A stretch of DNA of 64,000 bases from assembly GCA_014240375.1 (NCBI GenBank), contig JAAZXB010000001.1, positions 302,110-366,109 on the forward strand, in the 5' to 3' direction. The notes under the pieces are model-generated. The model had not been told where the DNA came from. It searched no databases and saw only the letters and a list, made by a program, of their open reading frames with translations. Source of the stretch: Planctomycetota bacterium (lineage in GTDB: Bacteria; Planctomycetota; UBA8108; UBA1146). Position 1 is the stretch's first letter. Each line of letters opens with the position of its first letter. Positions 53,764-61,973 of this stretch are shown here, in pieces. The position numbers and the translations under genes were made by a program.

Positions 53764-55569
53764 ATGATTCCATCACTGGCACTGGTCCTTTCGGCTGCAC
53801 TGATGCTGCCAGGATCCGCCGTCACCACGGTCGATGAAGCAAACACCGGGACAGACACCCGGACAAACACCACTGTTCGCCTGTTCGTGCTGGAGGGCAG
53901 TTGGACCGACCAGCCCGATGCGGGACAAGCCTTCGATATCAACAGCATCCTGATGGGAGGAGGCGGTCCAACGCGCTCCTTCCCCGATCTGATGAGTGCG
54001 CTCGCGACGGCCACCGCAGATGAGGAGATCGACGCCCTCGCTCTCGATCTCGGAGCGGGAACCGCCTTCACCATTCCTCAGGTCAGTCGTCTCTGTGCTG
54101 CCATCGAAACTGCCAGGGCTGCAGGTAAGAATTGCATCGCCTGGCTTGAAACTGGCAACAGCAGCCTGCTCACCGTCGCGTCCAGTTGCAACAGTATCAT
54201 CATGACCCGCACCGGCGGGCTCGATTTCAACTCACCAGCGATGATGCCGATCCACTTCAAGAACGCGATGGATCTGTTTGGAGTCGAGGCGAGCGTGATT
54301 CGAGTGGGCGAATTCAAGGGTGCCGTCGAGCCCTTCATGCTGCCCCAGATGAGTGATCACCTGCGCGACCATTACAGGGCGATGCTTGAATCCCTCAACC
54401 AGTACATCGTCAACCAGGTCGCCTCCGGTCGTAGTCTCGATGCCGACAAGGTTCGTGAGTTTCAAAAGTTGCGGATCTTCACCCCGGATCAAGCACTGGA
54501 AGAGGGGCTGGTCGATGCACTGGCGGACCACGGCACCGTCGAGGAGACCATCGAACTGATTCTCGACAGTACCGTCGAGTGGAAACGTGCTCGCAAGAAG
54601 CGCAGTTCTCCCTTCAACCCGATTCAGATCTTTACCGAGATGTTCAGCCCGAAGCGTCAAAAGAGCATTCCAGACGACTCCATCGTGGTGCTGCATCTAT
54701 CGGGCCAGATCGTCGATGGCGACACTGCCACTCCTGGATCGATGGTCAGTGAACCCGCTGCAAACGAGATCGATGCCCTCGCCGACAATGATTCAGTCGC
54801 CGCTGTTGTGGTGCGAGTCGACTCTCCGGGCGGTTCTGCCACCGCCAGTGAGGTGATCCGCGTAGCTCTGGAAGAACTCGCTCGTAAGAAGCCTGTCGTC
54901 TATTCGATGGGGAATCTCGCTGCCAGTGGTGGCTACTGGATCACCTGTACCGGTCGTCCCATCTATGCCACCGAGGGGACCATCACCGGTTCCATCGGAG
55001 TGTTCGGCATGAAACTCTCCTTCGGCCCGGCGCTGGAACGGATCGGTATTCACCTCGATCCGGTCGCACTGGATGATGCTGCGATGATGATGTTCCCCGA
55101 TCGCCCCTGGAACGCCGACCAGATCGATCGACTGCAGGCCACCGTCGATGATGTCTACGACGATTTCATCACCCGGGTCGCCGAGAGTCGTGAAATGGAT
55201 CCTGGCCGGGTACGCTCCATCGCCGGAGGGCGAGTTTGGTCGGGTCAGCAGGCTCTGGATCTGGGCCTCATCGATGCCATCGGAAGCCTCGACGATGCTG
55301 TCGCTCATGCGCGTCGTGAGGCGAAACTGGGTGCCGACTCGAAGGTGGTACACCGTCCAGGCCCTGCCGACCCGATGGACATCTTCAAGATGCTGGGTGG
55401 TGGCGATGAAAAAGCGATTCGCAGCCTGATCGATCTGCCGGCGCTACGCATTCTGGCGGCAGCAGGAGTCGATCTGAGTCCCTACATCGCGCGATTGTTG
55501 AGTCACTCCCCCAACAGTGGCTTCACCGTCGAGGCGAGGATGCCGGTGGATCTGAATCCACGCTTCTGA
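53764..55569 (+). CDS. sppA: Signal peptide peptidase SppA, long (67K) type
   Basis: 601 aa with two S49 domains. An N-terminal signal/anchor ('IPSLALVLSAALMLPGSA') precedes the first domain, which supplies the catalytic Lys in 'VIRVGEFKGAVEPFM' (about residue 181). The second domain supplies the nucleophile Ser in 'MGNLAASGGYWITC' (about 385), preceded by 'VVVRVDSPGGSATASEVI' and followed by 'TEGTITGSIGVFGMK'. The length equals that of tandem-domain SppA from E. coli (about 618 aa), which degrades cleaved signal peptides in the membrane. It is divergent from the selenoprotein candidate. Confidence 0.95.
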   Translation: MIPSLALVLSAALMLPGSAVTTVDEANTGTDTRTNTTVRLFVLEGSWTDQPDAGQAFDINSILMGGGGPTRSFPDLMSALATATADEEIDALALDLGAGTAFTIPQVSRLCAAIETARAAGKNCIAWLETGNSSLLTVASSCNSIIMTRTGGLDFNSPAMMPIHFKNAMDLFGVEASVIRVGEFKGAVEPFMLPQMSDHLRDHYRAMLESLNQYIVNQVASGRSLDADKVREFQKLRIFTPDQALEEGLVDALADHGTVEETIELILDSTVEWKRARKKRSSPFNPIQIFTEMFSPKRQKSIPDDSIVVLHLSGQIVDGDTATPGSMVSEPAANEIDALADNDSVAAVVVRVDSPGGSATASEVIRVALEELARKKPVVYSMGNLAASGGYWITCTGRPIYATEGTITGSIGVFGMKLSFGPALERIGIHLDPVALDDAAMMMFPDRPWNADQIDRLQATVDDVYDDFITRVAESREMDPGRVRSIAGGRVWSGQQALDLGLIDAIGSLDDAVAHARREAKLGADSKVVHRPGPADPMDIFKMLGGGDEKAIRSLIDLPALRILAAAGVDLSPYIARLLSHSPNSGFTVEARMPVDLNPRF

Positions 55570-55591
55570 AGAGAACTGGCTCTGAAGAGAA
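55565..55591. repeat. 16-bp-period direct repeat at the sppA/DUF1501 convergent junction
   Basis: TCTGAAGAGAA occurs twice with a 16-bp period (55565-55575 and 55581-55591). The first copy contains the sppA TGA stop. The DUF1501 gene ends 28 bp further on. Confidence 0.85.
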
Positions 55592-55618
55592 ACAACGACC
55601 CGGTGGTGGAGCAGATTC

Positions 55619-57061
55619 TCAAGCGAGGATCTGCTTCACCACCTTCGCTTTCTCGACTCCAGTGAGTTTCACATCGAGCCCCTGATACTGCACTGACAGT
55701 CTCCGATGGTCGATCCCCAGCAGGTGTAACATCGTGGCGTGCAGATCTCTCACATGAACCACATCCTCGACCGCATTGTAGCCGAGATCGTCTGTTTCTC
55801 CGTGAGTCACACCACCCTTGATTCCCCCGCCTGCGAGGAACATCGAGAAGCCCTTGATGTGGTGATCTCTCCCCGGATCATCCCCGCCACCCTGTGACAT
55901 CGGAGTCCGACCAAACTCCCCCCCCCAGACGATCAGTGTGTCATCGAGCATCCCCTTGTTCTTGAGATCCTGGATCAATGCCGCAGTCGGCTGGTCGCAC
56001 AGGTTGCAGCAGGTCTTCATGTACTGCTTGAGGCCACCGTGGTGATCCCAACCGCGGTGGTAGAGGTGAATGAAACGAACTCCCCGCTGCGCAAGGCGAC
56101 GTGCCAGCAGGCAGTTACTGGCGTAACTACCATCGCCGGGTACCGCCCCGTACATCGCCAACGTCTCGGGGGATTCATCGGAGATGTCCATCAACTCGGG
56201 GACCGAGACCTGCATGCGAAATGCCAGTTCATACTGGGAGATTCGTGCTTCGACCTCCGGATCTGCCGTGTCACTGGCGCGCATCCGATCGAGATCTCTG
56301 ACCGCCTCGATCAGGTGTTGCTGACGATCACGGGTGATGCCGGCAGGATTGCTCACGAAGTGAACCGGATCCCCCTTGGAATGAAACTCCACGCCTCCCA
56401 GATTGCTCGGCAGGAATCCACTGGACCACTGCCGGGCGGCGATCGGTTGTGGATTCCTTCCACCGACACTGGTCAACACGACAAATCCTGGCAGGTTCTC
56501 ACCCACCGAACCGAGTCCGTAGTTGATCCATGAACCCATGCTGGGCCGATTCGTGATGATGGACCCGGTATTCATGAAGGTGTGTGCCGGGTCATGATTG
56601 ATCTGCTCGGTCACCATCGATTTCACGATGGCGATGTCATCGGCGACGGTACCGATGTGTGGCAGATAATCGCTGATCCACTGGCCGCTTTCGCCGTAGC
56701 GTTGGAACCCCGCTCTCGGTCCAAGACACTTCAAAGGCTTGCCCTGCAGCTGAGCGATCGGCATTCCCTTGGTGTAGGACTCCGGCATCGGCTGGCCATC
56801 GAGTTGGGCCAGTTTGGGTTTTTCATCAAAGGTTTCGAGGTGACTCGGTCCACCCGCCATGCTGAGGAAAATGACCCTCTTGGCTCGTGCCAGTGGAGCA
56901 CTCAATGATCGGTTCAAGGGGAGTCCCGCTGCTCCCGCGACATCGGTGGGCAACCACTGACTGAGTGCAGCCGCGCCGATTCCCAGCGACAGCGACCCGA
57001 GAAACTGCCTTCGATTCAACTGGTGGAGTTGCTGCAGAAACTGCGCTTGAGATTCACTCAC
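55619..57061 (-). CDS. DUF1501 sulfatase-like secreted protein (second pair)
   Basis: 480 aa. A Tat-like leader 'NRRQFLGSLSLGIGAAALSQWL' is followed by the DUF1501 fold: 'AKRVIFLSMAGGPSHLETFDEKP', 'MVTEQINHDPAHTFMNTG', 'MGSWINYGLG', 'LIVWGGEFGRTPMSQ', 'GRDHHIKGFSMFLAGGGI'. It is similar in length and motif order to the DUF1501 protein at 25431 but clearly diverged. It overlaps the end of the PSD1 gene by 8 bp and would be translated with it. Same caveat: the family's chemistry is not proven. Confidence 0.93.
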   Translation of the reverse strand: MSESQAQFLQQLHQLNRRQFLGSLSLGIGAAALSQWLPTDVAGAAGLPLNRSLSAPLARAKRVIFLSMAGGPSHLETFDEKPKLAQLDGQPMPESYTKGMPIAQLQGKPLKCLGPRAGFQRYGESGQWISDYLPHIGTVADDIAIVKSMVTEQINHDPAHTFMNTGSIITNRPSMGSWINYGLGSVGENLPGFVVLTSVGGRNPQPIAARQWSSGFLPSNLGGVEFHSKGDPVHFVSNPAGITRDRQQHLIEAVRDLDRMRASDTADPEVEARISQYELAFRMQVSVPELMDISDESPETLAMYGAVPGDGSYASNCLLARRLAQRGVRFIHLYHRGWDHHGGLKQYMKTCCNLCDQPTAALIQDLKNKGMLDDTLIVWGGEFGRTPMSQGGGDDPGRDHHIKGFSMFLAGGGIKGGVTHGETDDLGYNAVEDVVHVRDLHATMLHLLGIDHRRLSVQYQGLDVKLTGVEKAKVVKQILA

Positions 57062-60000
57062 GGGTCAACGTTTCATGCAGGTTGAGGATCGCACGAGACA
57101 CCTCACTCCAGGCCGCCAGTGTCACCGCTTCAATACCATCTTCACCGGCGTCGGACGAGTTCATTCCCTGGAACTGATCAGCCAATGCGGGTTGCTGCTC
57201 GAAGTGATTGCGGGACGATTCCAACAAGTTGTACAGGATCTCGATCTCTCCCGATTGAGCTTCTCGCGATACTGCTTGCTCGATGGCAAAGGCAATCGCT
57301 GCCTGATCGGCTTCTCCATCTTCAGCATCACCTCGAGCTGTTGTATCACCTTCAAGGAACTGTTGCCGCCAACCGATGATGCGCCGGGCAAAGGAGCGAG
57401 CCGCCTCGACGAATACCGGGTCGTTCAGCAGCACCAGCGCGGCCATCGGTGAATTCGATCGATCCCTTCGGGCGGTACAGTTCTCTCGAGTGGGTGCATC
57501 GAAGGCGAGCAACATCGGATGCAAGTATTGCCGCTGCCAGTGTAGATAAACCCCTCTGCGCCACTGTCGGGAACCGGTATCGGGTCGATATCGGCGTGGC
57601 GGAAAGTTCAGGTGACGGTAGTAGTGAGGAGGCTGCGGTGGCTTGACTGCCGGCCCTCCGAGTTGATCGACCAGCAATCCACTGATCTTGAGCGAAGCAT
57701 CGCGCACCATCTCTGCCGGCATCCGGTAGCGGGCCTGGTGAGAAAAGAGCAGATTTTCCGGATCGATCTCAACGGCACGCGCCGCGGGAATCGATGACTG
57801 TCGGTAGGTTCGAGACATTACCATCTTGCGGATCAGAGCCTTGAGATCCCAGCCAGATTCGATGAACTCGATGGCCAGGGCATCGAGCAACTCCGGGTGA
57901 GTCACCGGTCTTCCCTGTCCTCCGAAGTCCTCGACCGAGGGACAGAGTCCACCGCCGAAGAGTTGTGCCCAGACACGGTTGACCAGGACCCGTGCAGTCA
58001 GCCCAGCGACACCCCCTTGCGATTCGGGGCGCACCAGCCACCGTGCCAGATCCAGTCGCGTGGCCCGCTGCTCGGTCTCGAGACTGCCGAGGAATGCCGG
58101 CACCGCAGGTTCGACAATTTCGCCCTCCTCATCGAGCCAGTTGCCTCTCTGTTGGATCCGGACGATGCGTGGCTCAGCCAGGCTGCGGGTATAGAGCGCC
58201 AGTGGTAACGACTCCGAGAACATCGACGCCTGTTCCTTCAGGCGGGTCAGTAGACCACGAAGTTGCAACACCGTCGGGGATTGATCGCCATGAAACTGAC
58301 GGAGCAGTTGACGCTGAGCAGCGGTTCGCTGCGCCGGTGCGATGCTCAACACCTCGATCACCGGAGCCGGAGCGGCGGTCCCCTTCTCGCTGCCGCACAG
58401 ATCCCAGTAAACGGTACCGCCGTACTGCGTGAAGGCGACTCCGCTGACCACCGAACCTGGCTTCAGGCCAAGCGACTCGAAGGGCACCTCGATCCGCACC
58501 CATTCCCCCACAGCGGGTAACGGGCCGATTCGCTGATAGGCGGCATCGCTGGTCGTTTTGCGACCGTAGACGATGTCATCGGAGCCCCATACCGCACGGT
58601 GTTCCCAGTCTCCATCGATGTTGCACTGCAGCATCAATGCGGTCGGTGGCGATGCCGATAACTGATAGACCCAGGCAAACAGAAGGTCTCCCTCGCCGAC
58701 GATGATCTTCTTATCGGTGGTCCCGACGGTGTAATGCTGGACCAATCCGTCACTACTCTGCTTGCGATAAAGTTTGCCGCTGTGCGCGGCAACTCCATCT
58801 TCCTCGACGAAATTCCACCGGCCACTGGATTTGCCGCCGGTGTCTTTCACATCATCGACCCACAGGTACTGATGCTTCTCTCCCGACTCGATCTGGCCGA
58901 TCAGCTGCTGCTCCCACTGCTGCTGCTCTGCAGGGAGTCCCTCGATCGCCTCCTGGACCTCCCGCTCGGCCTGTTCGATGCGTTGCTGCAGCTGTCTCTG
59001 CTGCTGACGACTTTCATCGGTCATCACTCGCATCTCTGGTTTTCTTCGAGTGGGTGTGGTGTTCAACCCTCCGTATGGATTTCTCAGATGCTCCTCATCG
59101 TCGATGTCTGCGAAGAAGGCTCCGAAGGAGTAATAATCCCTGGTGGTGTAGGGGTCATACTTGTGATCGTGGCACTGCGCACAACCGAGAGTTCCTCCCA
59201 TCCACGTCTCCGACAGATTGCGAATCCGATCCGCCATGTAAATCGAACGGTATTCCTTGAGCTGCAGCCCTCCCTCGTGAGTGGTCTGGAGCAGACGGTT
59301 GTAGCCGGTGGCCAGCAGTTGATCCTGATCGGGTTGGTCGAGTAGATCACCAGCGATCTGTTCGATGGTGAACTGGTCAAACGGCAGGTTCGAGTTGAAG
59401 GCTCCGATGACCCAGTCGCGATAGATCCAGCTGTGATGCTCCTGATCTCCGTGGTAACCGACGGTGTCGGCATAACGCACCAGATCGAGCCAGAAAGTTG
59501 CGAACCGTTCCCCAAAATGTCGACTCGCCAGCAAGCGATCGACTTCCTCCAGATAGGCATCGTCTCGCTGATTGGAGATGAACCGATCCACATCTTCGGC
59601 TGCCGGAGGCAAACCCGACAGATCCAGATGAAGGCGACGAATCAGCGTGTTGGGATCGGCGTCCACTGCCGGCACCAGGCCCGATGGGCCCCATCGATTC
59701 AGGATGTAGTGGTCGATGGTCGAGGTCGGCCACTGCTCCTGGGAATCGGGAACCGCTGTCGGCAAAGGGGCGATGTAGGCCCAGTGCGGGGCGAAATTGG
59801 CGCCCTCATCGATCCATTTCCCGAGGATCTCGACCTGCTCGGAACTCAGTTCATCGTGTTCCTTGCTCGGCGGCATCGGATCTTCCGACGAGGTGATGCG
59901 AAGCCACAGTTCACTCTCCTGACGATTCCCGGCAACGATCGCCCGGTATCCCGATTCAAGGGTGCCGGTCGCCGAGACTTCATCGAGCAGACTCAATCCT

Positions 60001-60233
60001 GCCTTGCGCGATTTCTGGTCGGGACCGTGACAGGCAAAGCAGTGCTGAGAGAGGATCGGTCTGACCTGATCGGAGAAGTCGATGGGAACGATGTCCTCGT
60101 CGAGACCAGCAAGATGAGTACTGCCAAACAAACCACCGATGGACCCGATCAGCAGCCCGATCCACAGCCCGATCCACAGCCCGATGAAGGACCACTTCGG
60201 CAGCGGATTCGATGAGAAGAAGGGTATACCCAT
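57054..60233 (-). CDS. PSD1-type cytochrome c protein (PSCyt1, DUF1549, DUF1553), second pair
   Basis: 1059 aa from the ATG at 60233, chosen because it opens a signal peptide; no start in this region has a good ribosome site, and the track start at 60350 lies near the 11-bp repeat. The signal peptide core contains GLWI-GLWI-GLLI encoded by a 12-bp repeat. Domains follow in the usual order: heme site 'CFACHGPDQ', 'DPMPPSKEHDEL', DUF1549 ('RRLHLDLSGLPPAAEDV', 'GERFATFWLDLVRYADT', 'LGCAQCHDHKYDPYT'), a beta-sandwich insert, and DUF1553 ('RVLVNRVWAQLFGGGLCPS', 'AFDAPTRENCTARRDRSNSPM'). It is paralogous to the 22378 gene. Confidence 0.92.
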   Translation of the reverse strand: MGIPFFSSNPLPKWSFIGLWIGLWIGLLIGSIGGLFGSTHLAGLDEDIVPIDFSDQVRPILSQHCFACHGPDQKSRKAGLSLLDEVSATGTLESGYRAIVAGNRQESELWLRITSSEDPMPPSKEHDELSSEQVEILGKWIDEGANFAPHWAYIAPLPTAVPDSQEQWPTSTIDHYILNRWGPSGLVPAVDADPNTLIRRLHLDLSGLPPAAEDVDRFISNQRDDAYLEEVDRLLASRHFGERFATFWLDLVRYADTVGYHGDQEHHSWIYRDWVIGAFNSNLPFDQFTIEQIAGDLLDQPDQDQLLATGYNRLLQTTHEGGLQLKEYRSIYMADRIRNLSETWMGGTLGCAQCHDHKYDPYTTRDYYSFGAFFADIDDEEHLRNPYGGLNTTPTRRKPEMRVMTDESRQQQRQLQQRIEQAEREVQEAIEGLPAEQQQWEQQLIGQIESGEKHQYLWVDDVKDTGGKSSGRWNFVEEDGVAAHSGKLYRKQSSDGLVQHYTVGTTDKKIIVGEGDLLFAWVYQLSASPPTALMLQCNIDGDWEHRAVWGSDDIVYGRKTTSDAAYQRIGPLPAVGEWVRIEVPFESLGLKPGSVVSGVAFTQYGGTVYWDLCGSEKGTAAPAPVIEVLSIAPAQRTAAQRQLLRQFHGDQSPTVLQLRGLLTRLKEQASMFSESLPLALYTRSLAEPRIVRIQQRGNWLDEEGEIVEPAVPAFLGSLETEQRATRLDLARWLVRPESQGGVAGLTARVLVNRVWAQLFGGGLCPSVEDFGGQGRPVTHPELLDALAIEFIESGWDLKALIRKMVMSRTYRQSSIPAARAVEIDPENLLFSHQARYRMPAEMVRDASLKISGLLVDQLGGPAVKPPQPPHYYRHLNFPPRRYRPDTGSRQWRRGVYLHWQRQYLHPMLLAFDAPTRENCTARRDRSNSPMAALVLLNDPVFVEAARSFARRIIGWRQQFLEGDTTARGDAEDGEADQAAIAFAIEQAVSREAQSGEIEILYNLLESSRNHFEQQPALADQFQGMNSSDAGEDGIEAVTLAAWSEVSRAILNLHETLTRE
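60153..60188. repeat. 12-bp in-frame tandem repeat in a signal peptide
   Basis: CAGCCCGATCCA occurs twice exactly and a third time as CAGCCCGATGAA. On the minus strand it encodes GLWI repeats in the hydrophobic core of the PSD1 signal peptide. Confidence 0.92.
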
Positions 60234-60282
60234 GACGGGAACCGACTCTAGCACCCCGAGGATGTCAGGACAATGAGCGGCC

Positions 60283-60326
60283 AAGGTGACGATAAGGTGA
60301 CGATAAGGTGACGATAAGGAGACGAC
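60283..60326. repeat. 11-bp tandem repeat upstream of the PSD1 gene
   Basis: AAGGTGACGAT is repeated three times perfectly, with a fourth unit diverging (AAGGAGACGAC). It lies in the 104-bp gap between the PSD1 start and the end of the cytochrome c peroxidase gene. An 11-bp period would keep units on one face of the helix. Confidence 0.9.
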
Positions 60327-60337
60327 CGAGTCTCGGT

Positions 60338-61873
60338 CTAGTCGAGACACATCAATGCATCGACGGTGGGATCGGGACCGAAGGAGTTGTCACCAGGAAG
60401 AGGCAACGGGGCCGCTCCGATGAAGAGGCGTCCCAGAACTGCCACCGGATCGGCGATGTCGAGGGCTCCATCATCATTGGCATCGGTGGCGTCTTCACAG
60501 GAGATGATTCCTCCGCTGAACAGAAACTGTAACGAAGCGACGGCATCGGAGATATCCACTGCTCCATCGACATTGGTATCGCCACGAACAAAGAAGGGTT
60601 GCATCGTCGGATGATCGAAGGGAGGCAAACCGAATTCCACTCTCGGATCGGTCAGCCCGTTCTCGAGGAAGTCCTTCAACTGGCTCAGTTCAGTGTTGGG
60701 CAGATTCATCGGCGGGTCGAGCAGTGGATCGTTGGGTGTGAAATCTCCGCCGCCATTGTAGAACGCCAGCACATCGTCGAGGGTCGCCTTGCCACCATTG
60801 TGGAAATAGGGCGCCCGCAGGCCGACATTTCGAAGTGATGGCGACTTGAACTTGCCGATGTCCTCATCATCTCCGCTGACGGCAAAGTGACCGACATCCT
60901 CGAAGGGCGGACGCACTCCGATGAAGCGGAAGGAGCCATCGCCCAGCGCTGGCGTCTCGTGACAAGGCAGACAGTTGTCGGCAAAGAGTAGCAATCCCAG
61001 CTGCTGCGATTCGGTCATCGCGTCGCTGATTCCCTGATTGAACACATCGAAGGGAGTGCGATCGGGTATCAGGGTTCGTTCATAACTGGCGATGGCGAAT
61101 GCAATCCTGGCGGCGGTGATCTGGGAGTCTCCGAAAGCGTTCTGGAACAGACCTTCATAGTTGACGAACTGGAGCAAACCTTCGATCAGGTCGTCGGGAA
61201 GATTGGTCGCCAGAGCCAGCGGCGTCACGGAGATCAACTTCTGCCGGACGCCATCCCAGTCCCGCGTATCGCAACCCATCTCCACCATCGAGATGATGGG
61301 GCCGACCGCCTGTGCTTCCAGTGCACCTCCAGATGGAATCAACACCAATCCAGTTTCAGGGTCGGTGAACTCTGGCCCGGCACGCCCATCCCAGAACAGG
61401 GTCGGATGGTAGCCAGCTCCGATGGTCGATTGAGATCGTCTCCCTGTCACCTGACGCTGGGGAAAGAACACACCGTCGTCGAGAGGTGATCCGCCACACG
61501 CCTGCAACACCACACCGATCGATCCGGCCACGTCATCTTCGGTTCCAAACAGACCGTCAAATCCCGGATGGATCGATCGAGAAAGATCGACCCTGGGGTC
61601 CGACCCCCCCGCCTCGGAGAGGTGGCAAGTTCCACAGGATGTCGAGTTATCGTGAGAGAGTTGCTCTTCCCAGAAGAGGAACTTACCGAGCAGAGCTTTT
61701 TCAACAGTCAGGGGATTCTCTGGTGGCTCCGGCATCGGCGGAAGCGGTGCCAGGATATCTCCCGGTCCGATCTGTGCGGCCGCAGGTGTCGAGAGAAACA
61801 GCCCCAGGATCACGACACACGCCATGAGCCACGACAGTCGACGATTCATCGGGGTCAAGTTCGAGTGGATCAT
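60338..61873 (-). CDS. Di-heme cytochrome c peroxidase (MauG/CcpA family) with dockerin-like tag
   Basis: 511 aa from the ATG at 61873, which has AGAGGA 8 nt upstream; the track start at 61891 is six codons earlier. A signal peptide ('LMACVVILGLFLSTPAAAQ') precedes the peroxidase body with two c-heme sites, 'TSCGTCHLSEAGG' and 'DNCLPCHETPALGDG', plus 'LFWDGRAGPEF', 'YERTLIPDRTPFDVF' and 'APYFHNGGKATLDDVLAFYNGGG'. It reduces H2O2 or oxidises a substrate in the periplasm or outside. The C-terminus carries the double-loop tag ('GDTNVDGAVDISDAVASLQFLFSGG', 'ANDDGALDIADPVAVLGRLFIG') ending in a Cys-containing tail, an unusual addition for this enzyme family. Confidence 0.92.
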   Translation of the reverse strand: MIHSNLTPMNRRLSWLMACVVILGLFLSTPAAAQIGPGDILAPLPPMPEPPENPLTVEKALLGKFLFWEEQLSHDNSTSCGTCHLSEAGGSDPRVDLSRSIHPGFDGLFGTEDDVAGSIGVVLQACGGSPLDDGVFFPQRQVTGRRSQSTIGAGYHPTLFWDGRAGPEFTDPETGLVLIPSGGALEAQAVGPIISMVEMGCDTRDWDGVRQKLISVTPLALATNLPDDLIEGLLQFVNYEGLFQNAFGDSQITAARIAFAIASYERTLIPDRTPFDVFNQGISDAMTESQQLGLLLFADNCLPCHETPALGDGSFRFIGVRPPFEDVGHFAVSGDDEDIGKFKSPSLRNVGLRAPYFHNGGKATLDDVLAFYNGGGDFTPNDPLLDPPMNLPNTELSQLKDFLENGLTDPRVEFGLPPFDHPTMQPFFVRGDTNVDGAVDISDAVASLQFLFSGGIISCEDATDANDDGALDIADPVAVLGRLFIGAAPLPLPGDNSFGPDPTVDALMCLD

Positions 61874-61973
61874 GCCGGGGGTCCTCTCCATGCCACTGCT
61901 TCCATTCTACCGCATCCTCGGAGCAGGCCGACCCTCGAGCTGATTCTCCTCCAGCAGCATGAAGTCGTGCTTC

